Shown one piece after another: positions 10,959-20,929 of a DNA stretch of 64,000 nt (positions are counted from its first letter, which is position 1; each line of letters begins with the position of its first letter). Under the pieces are notes generated by a model, which was given only the letters and a program-made list of their open reading frames with translations, made no database searches and was not told the DNA's origin. Made by a program: the position numbers and the translations under genes. The stretch is taken from positions 2,294,001 to 2,358,000 of the forward strand of contig OX621261.1 in NCBI GenBank assembly GCA_951640165.1, written 5' to 3'. The DNA comes from Pseudoips prasinana. Its lineage: Eukaryota > Arthropoda > Insecta > Lepidoptera > Nolidae.

Positions 10959-11127
10959 TCTACTATATAAAAATAAGTCGGGTTTTCCTTCCTGACGCTA
11001 TAACTCCAGAACGCACGAACCGATTTCCACGGTTTTGCATTCGTTGGAAAGGTCTCGGGCTCCGTGAGGTTTGTAGCAAAGAAAATTTATAAAATTTAAC
11101 GCGGGTAACACTGCGGGGGACAGCTTG
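10959..11127 (+). mobile_element. Solo 169-bp Helitron-like element (family H169)
   Basis: It starts TCTACTATATAAAAATAAG and ends GACAGCTTG, exactly 169 bp. It is nearly identical to each unit of the seven-copy array at 54302-55485, which ends CTAG. Here the last bases are CTTG. The matching single copy supports 169 bp as the true unit length and the TC/CTAG ends as true borders. Confidence 0.85.
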
Positions 11128-11283
11128 TTAATATATAGTTTTAAGTATGGTACAAATAGTACCTTATAATATAGTAGTTTGTACACTTGCAACTGCCCAT
11201 CTCTGTAACTCCTTTCTTCTTTCACTACCTAGGTTGCCTGGAAGAGTGATCTGTGATAAGGCCGCCAGTTATACTATAATAAT

Positions 11284-11345
11284 TTGTATGTAGTCGCTTT
11301 GTATTATTTCTTAAGGTGTACAATAAAGACTTTATCTATCTATCT
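11284..11345 (+). mobile_element. LINE 3' terminus with (TATC)n tail
   Basis: GTACAATAAAGACTTT followed by TATCTATCTATC is a polyadenylation-like signal plus microsatellite tail, as seen at LINE 3' ends. Nothing upstream identifies the family. Confidence 0.45.
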
Positions 11346-11418
11346 TAACGTGCCCTCTAAAACACGGAGACGCTCAGAAATTAAACCACTTTGGTAGTCA
11401 CCCATCTATGGACTGACC

Positions 11419-11510
11419 TCGAGCCACTATAATATGTCACGCGCAGATGGCTTATCTCTATTGAGACTGGCCACCTTAGCCCAAGTTCGACTAGGAAGAC
11501 ATTATTATTA
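11419..11510 (+). mobile_element. SINE family A, 3' end
   Basis: AATATGTCACGCGCAGATGG through GACTAGGAAGACATTATTATT matches the last ~90 bp of family A. The head is missing. Confidence 0.7.
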
Positions 11511-11866
11511 TTTTAAGAAATTTCTACGTTGTTTTTATGATCGAACCCACGACCTCTAGCTCGGGCCAGCCAAACAATTACTATAAGAATATCTAAGAAA
11601 GTAAAAAAAAATCTTCGAAGTTTCTCCATTCATGGGTTTTTAGGGTGAAGATAAAGTTTAGTAATTATAATGCCCCTCTTAGGACGAAATAATTCGTAAG
11701 CTCATGAATTTTATACGGAGGGGCGGTGTGCGAGTTTTGAGTGTGGTGCAAACTTGGCGCGGAAGCGGGAGAAACTTTAGATTAGTGTGACATTTATTGA
11801 TAGATAGATATTTATTTATTTGCCATAAATATTGGTACAAACAATTGAGGTCTTAGATATAATAAC
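11511..11866. other. Unassigned stretch before the BEL insertion
   Basis: It contains a minus-strand box-B-like GGTTCGATC near 11540 and a minus-strand LINE-tail-like (TAGA)n at ~11799. No gene is seen. Confidence 0.35.
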
Positions 11867-11871
11867 ACACC

Positions 11872-12076
11872 TGTAAAATGAAAGACTAGTGGACTGTAAT
11901 ACTAGTTTATGCAGTACAACGTAATATAATTAAAACATGGACTATATATAAAATAATGAGTAACGCGCGTGTCGTCGGTGCGGTTCGTCCGCCGAGAGTG
12001 CCGTTAGACCGGGCGAGAACCCGCGCCCGCGCGCCACAATCGATGCCAGCCGACGAGTGCCGATGATGCACGAACA
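11872..12076 (-). repeat. BEL/Pao 3' LTR
   Basis: On the minus strand it starts TGTTCGTGCATC and ends CATTTTACA. It is identical by eye to 17051-17255 over 205 bp. The minus-strand purine run GGCGGGGAGGA directly precedes it (12077-12090), the polypurine tract. Confidence 0.95.
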
Positions 12077-12090
12077 TCCTCCCCGCCTTG
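12077..12090 (-). promoter_or_regulatory. Polypurine tract of the BEL element
   Basis: AAGGCGGGGAGGA (minus strand) abuts the 3' LTR, the expected place for the plus-strand primer. Confidence 0.75.
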
Positions 12091-12412
12091 AAGCATTCAA
12101 AACAAGGGAAGTGGGCACACGTGGTAGGCCCGCAGCAGTGTCCCCTTCTTAGTCTTTAGCTTCACGAAGCGCGTCGCTCCGTCGCTCCCAGGGAAGACCT
12201 CGGTCACTCGTCTCAGTGGCCACACCAGTGGCAATTGTCCCCACTCAATGAAGAGGTCCAGTATGCCAACAGACAGCTGCCCTGTAGAAGCGGCTCATTT
12301 CGTCTAACTGTAGCAAAGAAACATACTCTAAATAGAATGTCTTTCAAAAGCGCTGTCAGGCATGTTCTAATCTATCGTAGTGCTCCAGCCGCTCGATGAT
12401 TACGTCAGCCAC

Positions 12413-14205
12413 CTATGGATGCAGAACAGACGTGAGTGGCCGGTCAATTTTGAAGTGAGAATGAGTTAGGGCAGTTAAATCTAAAGGATCAACGGAAAGA
12501 TGAGTGAGAGGACAGGAATTAAGTACAACCTCTATTTGAAACAAACAGTTGACCATTTCGTCACACGTAAAATGCGTTGTACCAAGAAGGGTTGAGTGAA
12601 CGGAAGCTTCCGCAATACAATTGAAATGGGGTAAGTAAGGAGGCACAGTAAATCCGATGCCTTGTTGACCTCAAAATCAAAATCAATATTCTCAGGAAAA
12701 ATAAAATTATTGCATGTATCAAATTAGTGCCGTTATCAGACAACATAAATTTAGGCTTGCTACGACGCGCAAGTTAAGGCAGCCAAGTAAGCTTCTTTTG
12801 ATAGGTCTGTAACAAGCTCGATATGAACGGCCTTGACGGTAAGGCAAACAAACATTCACAGGTAGGCCTTTATAAGCTTATACCCCCTCCCCTTGCGAAC
12901 AGCTAACAATACTGGCCTGGCATAAGCTACGCTGCATTAAAATGGGAATTTTAAATGAATCCTTAAAGGTAGGCAAGTGACCCATGGACTAAATAGCTTG
13001 ATTTATTTTTGAAGCATACAATTTTTTACTATTATTTTAGCCCAGTCTCTGCCAGCAAGAGGCCAATACAATATTATTTGCTAAATATAATATTAGACAT
13101 GTAATCATTACCACCCAGCAATAAGGGATATTGGACATTGTAGTCATAAGGAGAATTTTCAAGTCTCCCGACTCGAATATGGCCATCGTTATCTATAAAG
13201 GAGTCAAAGGAAGAAGTCTGCTTTGTTATTGACCAATGTGAAAGTGATAACGTAATATATTAAAATCTGAAAATGAATTAATTAATGAAATGACTTATGC
13301 ATGATTATGTGATTGATGAAATTAAATTAAATTATGCTTAGAATTTAATTATCTATGTCATGAGATGATACATTTTCTGGTAGATTCTGTCTCACGCTTT
13401 ATTGGGCATATTTGACCTGTACATTTCATCTTTTGACAAAAATTGAGAACCTGACCACCACAGAGAACACTCGCTGATAAGGTCAGCCTTCAGCCCCCGA
13501 GAAACAAGATCTGCCGGATTACTCTAGGCGGCACGTAGCTCCACGCATACACAGTCTTGTTCCTAATAAAGCCCCGCTTTTTAATGACTATCTAAACATT
13601 TTGTTCCTAGATAATATGCAGAGGCAGTATATTAGGCAAAAGTATTAAAACAAATCACCTATTCTTACAAGGTAACTCAGAATAAGTTCGAATAATAAGT
13701 TGGAGCAAATAGGGATGAAAGGTACTCGTACTAACAGTAGGGCCCTACTTACCTATATTTTTTTTAATATCACCATAACAACATATTGGTTCTGACGACA
13801 AATCGTAACTTTAAAATGGTTATCCTGGACAGTTGTACCCACCATCTGAATGTCGTTCAACGAAAATTCAGAAGGGGTTGCAGCTAAGGCATCGAAGACT
13901 GTCCGGAATTTAGTCTACACCGTGATGCAGTATGAAATTCAGTGGTACCACCTGAATACGGTCTCCTTGAAGAGTGATGCTCTGTCATGTCTCAGACGCT
14001 CTTAATCCTGCATGAAAGCAATATGTCTCTCTTTGAAGACAGGATCGATCTGGAACCGACACTCTAAAGACACAGAAGGACATTTAACCATGTTATATGT
14101 CTCGTCTAACACACTTGGATCCTCATTCAGAAGCATGGTGACCACATATTGCCCTGAATCATCACGGTTTGCATTAAAAATAAAACTTTCTTTACCAGCC
14201 CGTTC
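12413..14205 (-). pseudogene. pol: BEL/Pao pol remnants (RT, connection, integrase)
   Basis: Right after the gag stop the same frame continues RAGKESFIFNANRDDSGQYV, then stops near 14010. Further pieces in other frames: FDALAATPSEFSLNDIQMVG around 13830-13900 (RT N-terminal part), ADLVSRGLKADLISECSLWW at ~13445-13515 (after RNase H), SDNGTNLIHA near 12710-12740 and FQIEVVLNSCPLTHLS near 12500-12545 (integrase). The whole stretch is ~1.8 kb, well short of a normal BEL pol, and has stops and frameshifts. RT and RNase H catalytic cores are largely deleted. No enzyme can be made from it. Confidence 0.85.
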
Positions 14206-16245
14206 CTAGTGAGCTAATAAATGTTTTGGTGGAACAGAATCAAGTTCCCAAAAATTATTTAAATTATCAAGGTCACTTAATGATAGGTGACATAAGTGTG
14301 ATTGTACGTTCATAGATGAATTTAATGGAACGCCCACAGAACCTGATACTATCCATCCGAACTTGGTATCCCGTAACGTGGGCAGGTTTTTGCCTAGGTT
14401 GATAGAAGCATTACCTAGAACACTCCAAAATACCTCAGCCCCTACAAGGATGTCAACTGCTGACGGAACGTTAAACGACGGGTCCGCTAGCTGAATATTT
14501 GACGGAATCGGTAAACACTTGTTAATAAAAACAGACGGTAGTGTTTTCGTGATCGCAGGTAACACAAAACAATCAATCTGTATTTTATGATTACCTCTAT
14601 AGGATTGAATATTCAAGCTACAAGACTGTGTACTAGTGGTAGTTTGATTGTTAATACCTGTTACGGTGGAACTAGCGTTACGTCGAGGCAATCCTAGCTT
14701 ATCACTTAGTTTCTTAGTAATAAAGTTGGCTGTGCTACCGTTATCAAGCAGGATACTTGCGTCTACCTTGTTGCCTCGGCTGTCCAGGACTTTCACCCAC
14801 GCTGTGGAAAGTAAAACATATGGAGCAGTAGTATGGTGCATAGAAGTATCACTGGTCAATGAAACATGTTCTGTATTGCTAGAAGGTAAAGAGGCAATTC
14901 CAGAAATGTCAGTAGACAAGACAACACTACTGGGCATAGGATCTTGAAACTTGGTAGGTTTGGGCTCCTCAACATGTAAAAGAGTACTATGTCTACCGTT
15001 ACAATATTTACAGCGCGATAATCTACATCGCTTTGTTAAATGGCCAGGACGTAAACAATTAAAGCAAAGTTTATATTCTTTTGTTTTACAAATGCGAGTT
15101 TCAACCGGTAAACTACGAAATTCATCACAATTAAATAAAAAATGATTTTTTGTACACAAAGGACACTTAATAGGGCCATATTGTTTTTTATTTCGATTTA
15201 AATTATCGCTTTGACTATCGGTAACTACATATGATTTAGGTTTAGTATCTACTACTACAGTGTTATTTCTATTCGACTCTCTAGTATGTTCAAATGTTTC
15301 TAATAAATCAGCCTTATTATTTATAAATGAACAAAATTCTAACAATGTGGGTGACTTGGGTAAGGTGTTACGATGCTGTTCCCATTCTCTAATAGTAACT
15401 AAATCTAATTTACTAGACATCATATACACAATCAATGTATCCCAATTTTCCGTGGGCGCATTTAAAGTTTTTAAGGCTCTTATGTTTTTGTTAATGACGT
15501 CAACTAAACGACGTAACGAGTAACAAGACTCTTTACAAATGCCTTCAACACCAAATAAAGCCTGTACGTGATTATGAACTAACAGTCTACTATTATTGTA
15601 ACGATCACATAACAAGTTCCACGCTATTGGGTAATGTTCGCCTTTAAAATCAATGTTTTTTATTACTTCCAGTGCCCCACCCTTAAGGGAAGCGCGTAAG
15701 TAATGGAACTTGGTTATATCATCAATACAACCAACATTATGTATTAGGGACAAATACGTGTCTCTAAACTCAAGCCAGTACTGATAACCACCATCAAAAG
15801 TAGGCAAATTAATTTTGGGTAAGCGTATAAAGTTACGTTGGAACGATTCACCTGATTGTTTGACTGCCGAGCCCGCTACAGACCCAACATCACCGGCAGC
15901 GCCGGCACTGGCCAGCAACCAGCGCGCTTTCGCAGTTAATGCATGGAACCGGTCCTCGAAACTGGCTCGCTCCGCACACGCCTCGTCGGTATTGTCCGAC
16001 TGCACTTCAATTTGCAACTGTAAATTATCAAATTCATCGTATACGGCATCAAATTTACTCAAAGGACCCTCCAATTCAATGCGTTGCAGATCGGAAATAG
16101 TGTCACAGCTGACAAGAATTGTTATGTAATTGCCAAAATTTGTTAACTTGGCTTTCATAGCACTGCGCTTCCGAACCAATAATTCTATTTCTTTGGACAT
16201 TGTGAAAGCAAGCACGTGAAAAGATAAGCAGTGAATATAGGCCAA
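14206..16245 (-). CDS. gag: BEL/Pao Gag with zinc knuckles and aspartic-protease region
   Basis: 679 codons. The better start is the Met at residue 16 (16200), because the first 15 residues are hydrophobic leader-like and off-family. Residues ~142-320 carry the DUF1759-type Gag core (LPKINLPTFDGGYQYWLEF). Zinc-finger cysteines follow: CPLC at 361-364 and CFNC...H...C at 394-407, then CKYC...H at 412-419. The protease region has ILLDNGSTANFI at 498-509: the catalytic Asp is present but the usual D-S/T-G is D-N-G. The end (VDILVGAEVFWSVLG, FGWIVSG) is typical for BEL before RT. The TAG at 14206-14208 is in frame with the start of pol, so an ancestral gag-pol fusion frame was split by this stop. 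The protein would form virus-like particles by family analogy. Confidence 0.9.
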   Translation of the reverse strand: MAYIHCLSFHVLAFTMSKEIELLVRKRSAMKAKLTNFGNYITILVSCDTISDLQRIELEGPLSKFDAVYDEFDNLQLQIEVQSDNTDEACAERASFEDRFHALTAKARWLLASAGAAGDVGSVAGSAVKQSGESFQRNFIRLPKINLPTFDGGYQYWLEFRDTYLSLIHNVGCIDDITKFHYLRASLKGGALEVIKNIDFKGEHYPIAWNLLCDRYNNSRLLVHNHVQALFGVEGICKESCYSLRRLVDVINKNIRALKTLNAPTENWDTLIVYMMSSKLDLVTIREWEQHRNTLPKSPTLLEFCSFINNKADLLETFEHTRESNRNNTVVVDTKPKSYVVTDSQSDNLNRNKKQYGPIKCPLCTKNHFLFNCDEFRSLPVETRICKTKEYKLCFNCLRPGHLTKRCRLSRCKYCNGRHSTLLHVEEPKPTKFQDPMPSSVVLSTDISGIASLPSSNTEHVSLTSDTSMHHTTAPYVLLSTAWVKVLDSRGNKVDASILLDNGSTANFITKKLSDKLGLPRRNASSTVTGINNQTTTSTQSCSLNIQSYRGNHKIQIDCFVLPAITKTLPSVFINKCLPIPSNIQLADPSFNVPSAVDILVGAEVFWSVLGNASINLGKNLPTLRDTKFGWIVSGSVGVPLNSSMNVQSHLCHLSLSDLDNLNNFWELDSVPPKHLLAH

Positions 16246-16900
16246 GAAAAAAGTATATTATTACTAATGAGGCAATAAAACTACACAAAAGAATAATTAT
16301 TGAATAGGCTCGTGCGTGACCTTGAAACCCGGTCAACGGACTCGACTCGACGCGCCGGCCACACTTTGCTTGCGAGTGCACACAGCTGATTTTACCGTTA
16401 TTTTACAGAACGGTTGGTGATAAGTCGTGCATTAAGCGCAATAACAATGTATAGATAATATTATATTAGCGAAATGGAACTGTTGACTCAAATTTAAAGA
16501 GGTGAAATGGAAAGATATAAGTAATAGAATTATAAACTCTTTATCCGTTAAAAAACTGTTTGGACTGGAAATAGTAAGGGAATAATTGGAACAGACTCAC
16601 AAAACGCCTTTATCCTTATCCACAAGACGAACTGATTACTCCCTCGAGGCGATGACTTGGCGGAATTCGACCAGCTTGATCGATTTAAAGACCAACGTCG
16701 TACTCGAAGACCTCAGGGAAAGGCACGTAGTTGTCTTCTTTTTCTTATAACGGCGACTCCGACGAAAACCGTTGCGAAGGTGACTCGGCGTTTTCAAACT
16801 CGAACCACGAGTCCAAAGTTCTTGATTACGTTCGTACTGCCAACTGCCGACGATCTTGGACCCCCAAAAACGCGACTTAAGAGGCTCGATGTGACCAAAA
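16246..16900 (-). other. BEL/Pao 5' untranslated leader
   Basis: Sequence between the gag start and the LTR-derived fragment. No supported frame on either strand. At 16886-16900 the minus strand reads TTTTGGTCACATCGAGCC next to LTR sequence, similar to the TGGTCCTTCGAGCC at 17033-17050, so it may be the older primer-site region. Confidence 0.6.
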
Positions 16901-17014
16901 TGTAAAATGAAAGACTAGTGGACTGTAATACTAGTTTATGCAGTACAACGTAATATAATTAAAACATGGACTATATATAAAATAATGAGTAACGCGCGTG
17001 TCGTCCGTGCGGTT
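16901..17014 (-). repeat. Truncated third LTR copy inside the BEL element
   Basis: 114 bp matching the LTR 3' part (minus sense) with one clear mismatch (CGTCCGTG for CGTCGGTG). It stops where the perfect palindrome begins. It is an internal duplication next to the real 5' LTR. Confidence 0.9.
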
Positions 17015-17048
17015 GGTCCTTCGAGCCGGATCCGGCTCGAAGGACCAA
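17013..17048. repeat. 36-bp perfect palindrome at the primer-binding site
   Basis: Each 18-base half starts TTGGTCCTTCGAGCCGGA and is followed by its exact reverse complement, centred on GGATCC with no spacer. One half is the primer-site-like TTTTGGTCCTTCGAGCC next to the 5' LTR; the other is its inverted copy. Confidence 0.95.
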
Positions 17049-17050
17049 AA

Positions 17051-17255
17051 TGTAAAATGAAAGACTAGTGGACTGTAATACTAGTTTATGCAGTACAACG
17101 TAATATAATTAAAACATGGACTATATATAAAATAATGAGTAACGCGCGTGTCGTCGGTGCGGTTCGTCCGCCGAGAGTGCCGTTAGACCGGGCGAGAACC
17201 CGCGCCCGCGCGCCACAATCGATGCCAGCCGACGAGTGCCGATGATGCACGAACA
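17051..17255 (-). repeat. BEL/Pao 5' LTR
   Basis: 205 bp with minus-strand ends TGTTCG...TTTTACA, same sequence as 11872-12076. ACACC follows at 17256, completing the target duplication. TATATATAAAA-like AT-rich sequence lies inside and could include a promoter, but its position was not tested. Confidence 0.95.
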
Positions 17256-17264
17256 ACACCCACA

Positions 17265-17425
17265 ACACTTAGTCATATCATCATCATCATATCAGCTGAA
17301 AGACGTCCACTGCTGGACAAAGGCCTCCCCCAAAGATCTCCACAATTGCCGGTCTTGCGCTATTCGCATCCAGCAGTTTCCAGCGACCCGCACAAGATCA
17401 TCGGTCCATCTTGTAGGGGGCCTTA
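17265..17425 (-). pseudogene. RTE-like LINE 3' end (family 2)
   Basis: On the minus strand, GGCCTTTGTCCAGCAGTGGACG followed by TTTCAGCTGATATGATGATG is the end of the coding part and the short (ATG)n tail of the LINE seen more fully at 41428 and 31680. PPTRWTDDLVRVAGNCWMRI can be read. Strongly 5'-truncated. Confidence 0.8.
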
Positions 17426-17429
17426 GTCC

Positions 17430-17650
17430 TATACATAGTGACATGCAAATACTTTCTTTTTTATATCTATGTTTGATCCTATTAAAAAAGTCTGCTACCG
17501 TGTAAAATCTTCTTTCTAACAACCATATTAGGAGGTGTTTTTTAATTCCCGAAGTGGTAGTTCCTTAATATCAACAGGCAACTTATTAAATATACGTCCA
17601 CACATCACGTAGCTACTTTTCTTGTATAAAGTTGTCCTAGGAATCACTGG
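17430..17650 (-). pseudogene. CR1/jockey-like LINE C-terminal fragment
   Basis: The minus strand encodes KKSSYVMCGRIFNKLPVDIK, ELPLRELKN, and after a frame break LLERRFYTVADFFNR. The pattern 'iFNkLP..ik.lp..ekk.L..k.fYtv.dF' is the C-terminus shared with other LINE remnants here (28112, 56754, 51190). Confidence 0.65.
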
Positions 17651-18034
17651 CAAAACTATTTAAGTTTTTAAACTATTATTATTATTGTAAACAAGTTTCA
17701 TATTAGTATTGCAAACATAACTATAGAGGGCGCTAGTGGTTGCGGGGCGTTACCGATCCCATATGGCAGCTTGTCGCTCACGCCTTGTACCATACATGTA
17801 AAGCTATGGCGAGACTTGTATGTACACTTTGATTTCCCAAATGAGTAGACCACGGAGCACAGCGAGGCTGAATTATGTTTTGTTTGGACACGGCCAGTTG
17901 AAGACGGTTAGGGAAAACATGACGGAAATTTTGATCACTTAACGGTTTAGAGAAAACTATCTCAGCGGGGTTAGTTCTGGGATAGGTGACCTTTATAGTA
18001 GTGATGTACTGCTGTGTGGTTACGGCGGCAAAAT
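17651..18034. other. Unassigned stretch
   Basis: An (ATT)n run sits at ~17680-17695. Nothing else is recognised. Confidence 0.35.
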
Positions 18035-18455
18035 AGTCATCCTAGCTAAATTTAGGTCACGGCGGCCAGTCTCAATAGAGATTAGCCATCTGCGCGACGC
18101 ACTGCACGCGGAGCCAACGGCTTGACGTTCTCTCCGAGGCACGGAGCTATTATACCGCCAATTCAGATTTCAGGCTAATGGTAAAAAAAACATTTTTTTA
18201 GGCCCCCTACACACTATCCGACTAGCCGCAATGCGGCCAGCCGTGCGGGTGACCGTACTCAGATATTTGTACGAGAAAGTAGTTTTTTATTCGCACTATG
18301 ATGCGCCAGCCGGTCAGCAATATTGATTGCTGACGGGTGACCGCATTCCGGCTAATCGCATAGTGCGAAAGTGGCCTTATAGAAAAGTCCCAAAATTACT
18401 TTTGGCCCAGGACCTAGTTCTCTGCAGGTGAATACACTACCGCTAGACCAACGCT
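18035..18455 (-). mobile_element. SINE family A carrying a MITE
   Basis: The minus-strand head (box B GGTCCTGGG region, box A TGGTCTAGCGGTAG) is at ~18400-18455 and the body at 18035-18190. They are interrupted by the 176-bp MITE. The 3' end (CGGCGGCCAGTCTCAATAG) is present, while the terminal GGGAGGACAT is diverged. Confidence 0.7.
18201..18376. mobile_element. PIF/Harbinger-style MITE with TTA target duplication
   Basis: 176 bp. The ends are imperfect inverted repeats of ~40 bp (GGCC...CACTATCCGACTAGCCG against GGCCACTTTCGCACTATGCG). The flanking TTA at 18198-18200 and 18377-18379 is a 3-bp target duplication of the kind PIF/Harbinger transposases make. It sits cleanly inside a SINE. Confidence 0.75.
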
Positions 18456-18803
18456 ATACCAGAATATCATCACTCAATGTCATCCCATGGGGGCGTACAA
18501 GTCGACCCGAGGCAATATCTACCAGAGGACGGGTAGCAGCTTCCTTCTGAGTACTATGACCATGATACTGCGATGGCCAATGCGCCTGCGCCAAGCGTGG
18601 CAATTATGGCATCTCCCCTAAATTGATTCTTGGTGAGGTTTTTGTCCAGGAGTCGACTATTTACAGCTGTTATTGATTTGTCAGATGATTTTTGTTCAGC
18701 CAAAAAGTGCTCAACACGCCTAAAGAAGTTTTAATTCAAACGTTACCCTCGAAATTTGTGAATCAAGGGAATTTGGGAATTCTTTGTGAAACTAAAATTC
18801 CAA

Positions 18804-18999
18804 TTCATCATCATCATCATATCAGCCGAAAGACGTCCACTGCTGGACAAAGGCCTCCCTCAAAGATCTCCACAATTGCCGGTCTTGCGCTATTCGCATC
18901 CAGCAGTTTCCAGCGACCCGCACAAGATCATCGGTCCATCTTGTAGGGGTCCTGCCCACGCTGCGTCTTCCGGTTCGTGGTCGCCACTCAAGATTCTAA
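18804..18999 (-). pseudogene. RTE-like LINE 3' end (family 2)
   Basis: Minus strand: the CGACCACGAACCGGAAGACGC-like coding end, PPTRWTDD-type codons, then GTGGACGTCTTTCGGCTGAT and (ATG)n. Same family as 41428-41842. Confidence 0.75.
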
Positions 19000-19341
19000 T
19001 TCATTCAATAATATTTTTAACGTGTTTAGTTAATACTCTATAGTTAAGTTTCAAGAGTTGCCTGTATTTCACGGTTACTTAAAACCTATACTTTAAAGAA
19101 CCACATTTTGAATATAAGATAAATCTGGCATTTTGCTTTTAAAAAGACGGTCGGTATGAAGGACAGAAACTTGCACAAAAAACGTTTTAAAGACGAAAAA
19201 CCCTCGTCAGTATCCAACTTCTAGTAGAATATCTTTAAAACAAAATTGTAATAATTACACAGAATTACTAAAGTAATTACTTAACTGTCAATCGGTTCGC
19301 GAGTGGTGATCACGAACCAGAAGACGCAGCGTGGGTAGGCA

Positions 19342-19628
19342 TCTTTTAAGGCTTTCGTACCAAAAGGGTAAAACGGGACCCTATTACTAAGACTTCGCTG
19401 TATGTATGTCTGTCACCAGGCTGTATCTCAAGAACCGTGATATTTAGACAGAAATTTCCACATATGATGTATTTCTGTTGCCGCTATAACAACAAATACT
19501 AAAAAACAAAATAAAATAAATATTTAAGGGGGCTCCCATACACCAAACGTGAATTTTTTCCTCGTTTTTATAGATAATGGTACGAAACCCTTCCGGCGCG
19601 AGCTTGACTCGCACTTGGCTGATTTTTT
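19342..19628 (+). repeat. Dispersed repeat ending GACTCGCACTTGGCTG
   Basis: It starts TTTCGTACCAAAAGGGTAAAAC and ends GCTTGACTCGCACTTGGCTGATTTTTT. It resembles but differs from the 'GGGTTCCGTAGCC' element (same type of end before a T-run). A minus-strand fragment is at 30700-30800. Confidence 0.5.
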
Positions 19629-19639
19629 TACTAGGCAGA

Positions 19640-20048
19640 GGGAATGCCTACTCATGCCACCCGCAAAAAGTGTCTGCGGGTGGGTATGTCGGACTCGCAC
19701 CGACTAAACCTAACCTGCCGTGGACTTCTCTTGGCGCCTGATGGGAGGGGCCCCGGAAACGCGGATATGCTGCTCCAGTGCCCCCCTTTTGCGCCATGTC
19801 CATTGAGAGATGGTTGGGACACGTACCATGGGAAGGCTCGGGATTGCCTTCCCCTATTGCCGATTACTGCCAGTGCGGCACAGCGACTGTGCCACAAACA
19901 GATTGTTGTCTTTACGGAGCTGCTTGCACGTGGCAGCAGTAGAGGATACTTCTCACAATGCCACTGCAGCCCCGAGGGGGTCGGTAGGCATTCTACAAAG
20001 CGAAAGATCTCGCAAGGGTCGCTGGAAGTGCAAGTCCAGCAAAGGCCA
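19640..20048. other. GC-richer unassigned segment
   Basis: Frames of 157 and 192 codons exist on opposite strands but neither shows a recognisable domain. The small inverted pair CCACCCGCA/TGCGGGTGG lies at 19658-19687. Probably part of a LINE 3' region; unproven. Confidence 0.3.
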
Positions 20049-20150
20049 GCTGGACAAAGGCCTCCCCGAAAGATCTCCACTAGGAGATCTTTCGGGGAGG
20101 CCTTTGTCCAGCAATGAGCGTCTTTCAACTGAATGATGATGATGAGTTTC
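20049..20150 (+). repeat. Foldback of an RTE-like LINE 3' end
   Basis: 20049-20078 and 20083-20112 are perfect reverse complements (30 bp) with a 4-bp spacer (ACTA). The right arm continues into GCAATGAGCGTCTTTCAACTG and (ATG)n, the normal LINE family 2 tail, so the left arm is the inverted extra copy. Confidence 0.9.
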
Positions 20151-20204
20151 ACATGTATTGGTTTTTTGTAAGCCAGATTTTTCATCAATTTATACGTCCA
20201 GATC

Positions 20205-20280
20205 CTCTTATCATAATCATAACAGATCAAGAAGTCAACTGTTGGACAAAAGCCTCCCCAAGAATAATCTTAGGTCGATA
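20205..20280 (-). mobile_element. RTE-like LINE tail fragment
   Basis: The minus strand reads TTGGGGAGGCTTTTGTCCAAC and continues to (ATG)n-like sequence, matching the family 2 end. Confidence 0.5.
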
Positions 20281-20365
20281 TGCCATAATCGCCACGCTTT
20301 GGCGATTGCAGTATGACAGTTATAGTACTCTGAAAGAAACTGCTGCCCATTTTCTGGTAGATATT

Positions 20366-20400
20366 GCCTCGTTGGTCTAGCGGTAGCGGGACTTTTCTGT
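20366..20400 (+). mobile_element. SINE family A head fragment
   Basis: TGCCTCGTTGGTCTAGCGGTAGC fused directly to GGGACTTTTCTGTA, skipping the middle of the head. Internal deletion of a family A copy. Confidence 0.6.
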
Positions 20401-20611
20401 ACTACGAACTTAGTTTTAAATACTCGGTCACAACTAGAACAATAAAGTTGGCCTGCCATGTTGTATGTATACGTGTAGGTGGGCTTAGGCTTCTCTTTGC
20501 GTATTTTTTTTTTTTGGGAAGTGTATAAAGAGGCTTATACGATAAAAATTACAATACAATACTAATTAATGTACACCAAAATAACTACAAAAACAGTAGC
20601 ATAATAATATA

Positions 20612-20746
20612 CAGACGCCAACTCATCAAGTTACACCAATCTGTCAAATTTCCCCAATTGAAAGTGAACCTAGTGCTTTTGTGATAAGGTTGAAAATCTA
20701 TAAAAGAAATTTGACAGATTCGGGTAGCTGGATGCGCTGGTGTCTG
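20612..20746. mobile_element. 135-bp MITE (family T), TA target
   Basis: Starts CAGACGCCAACTCATC and ends GCGCTGGTGTCTG, flanked by TA on both sides. Same 135-bp length as the copy at 40890-41024. Long inverted ends (AATCTGTCAAATTT/AAATTTGACAGATT). TA duplication suggests Tc1/mariner-type mobilisation. Confidence 0.85.
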
Positions 20747-20929
20747 TACGAATAGCGATGTTATCGCTAGCTGCGATTTCTTACAGACAACCTTAGGATG
20801 GACAGGAGTTGTATGAAATGAAACACGGGTAAAAGGTGTAGTAAAAGGAGAAAGATTAAAAGAAACAGAAAAAGTAGGTATCAAATATTAAGTAGGTATA
20901 CACCTACACTTTGTAGGTTAATAAATATA

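Larger units (their letters stand above)
11872..17255 (-). mobile_element. BEL/Pao LTR retrotransposon, full boundaries, pol broken
   Basis: 5384 bp, minus strand. It is bounded by two 205-bp LTRs that I read as identical, with a 5-bp target duplication ACACC at 11867-11871 and 17256-17260. Order in its own sense: 5' LTR (17051-17255), primer-site region, LTR fragment, leader, gag-protease ORF (16245-14206), remnants of RT, connection and integrase, polypurine tract, 3' LTR (11872-12076). BEL/Pao assignment rests on the gag (DUF1759-type), the protease-adjacent region and pol fragments. Confidence 0.93.

Noticed and set aside
19652..20230. 192-codon minus-strand frame
   Set aside because: No domain; crosses the perfect foldback at 20049-20112, so it is a composite by chance.
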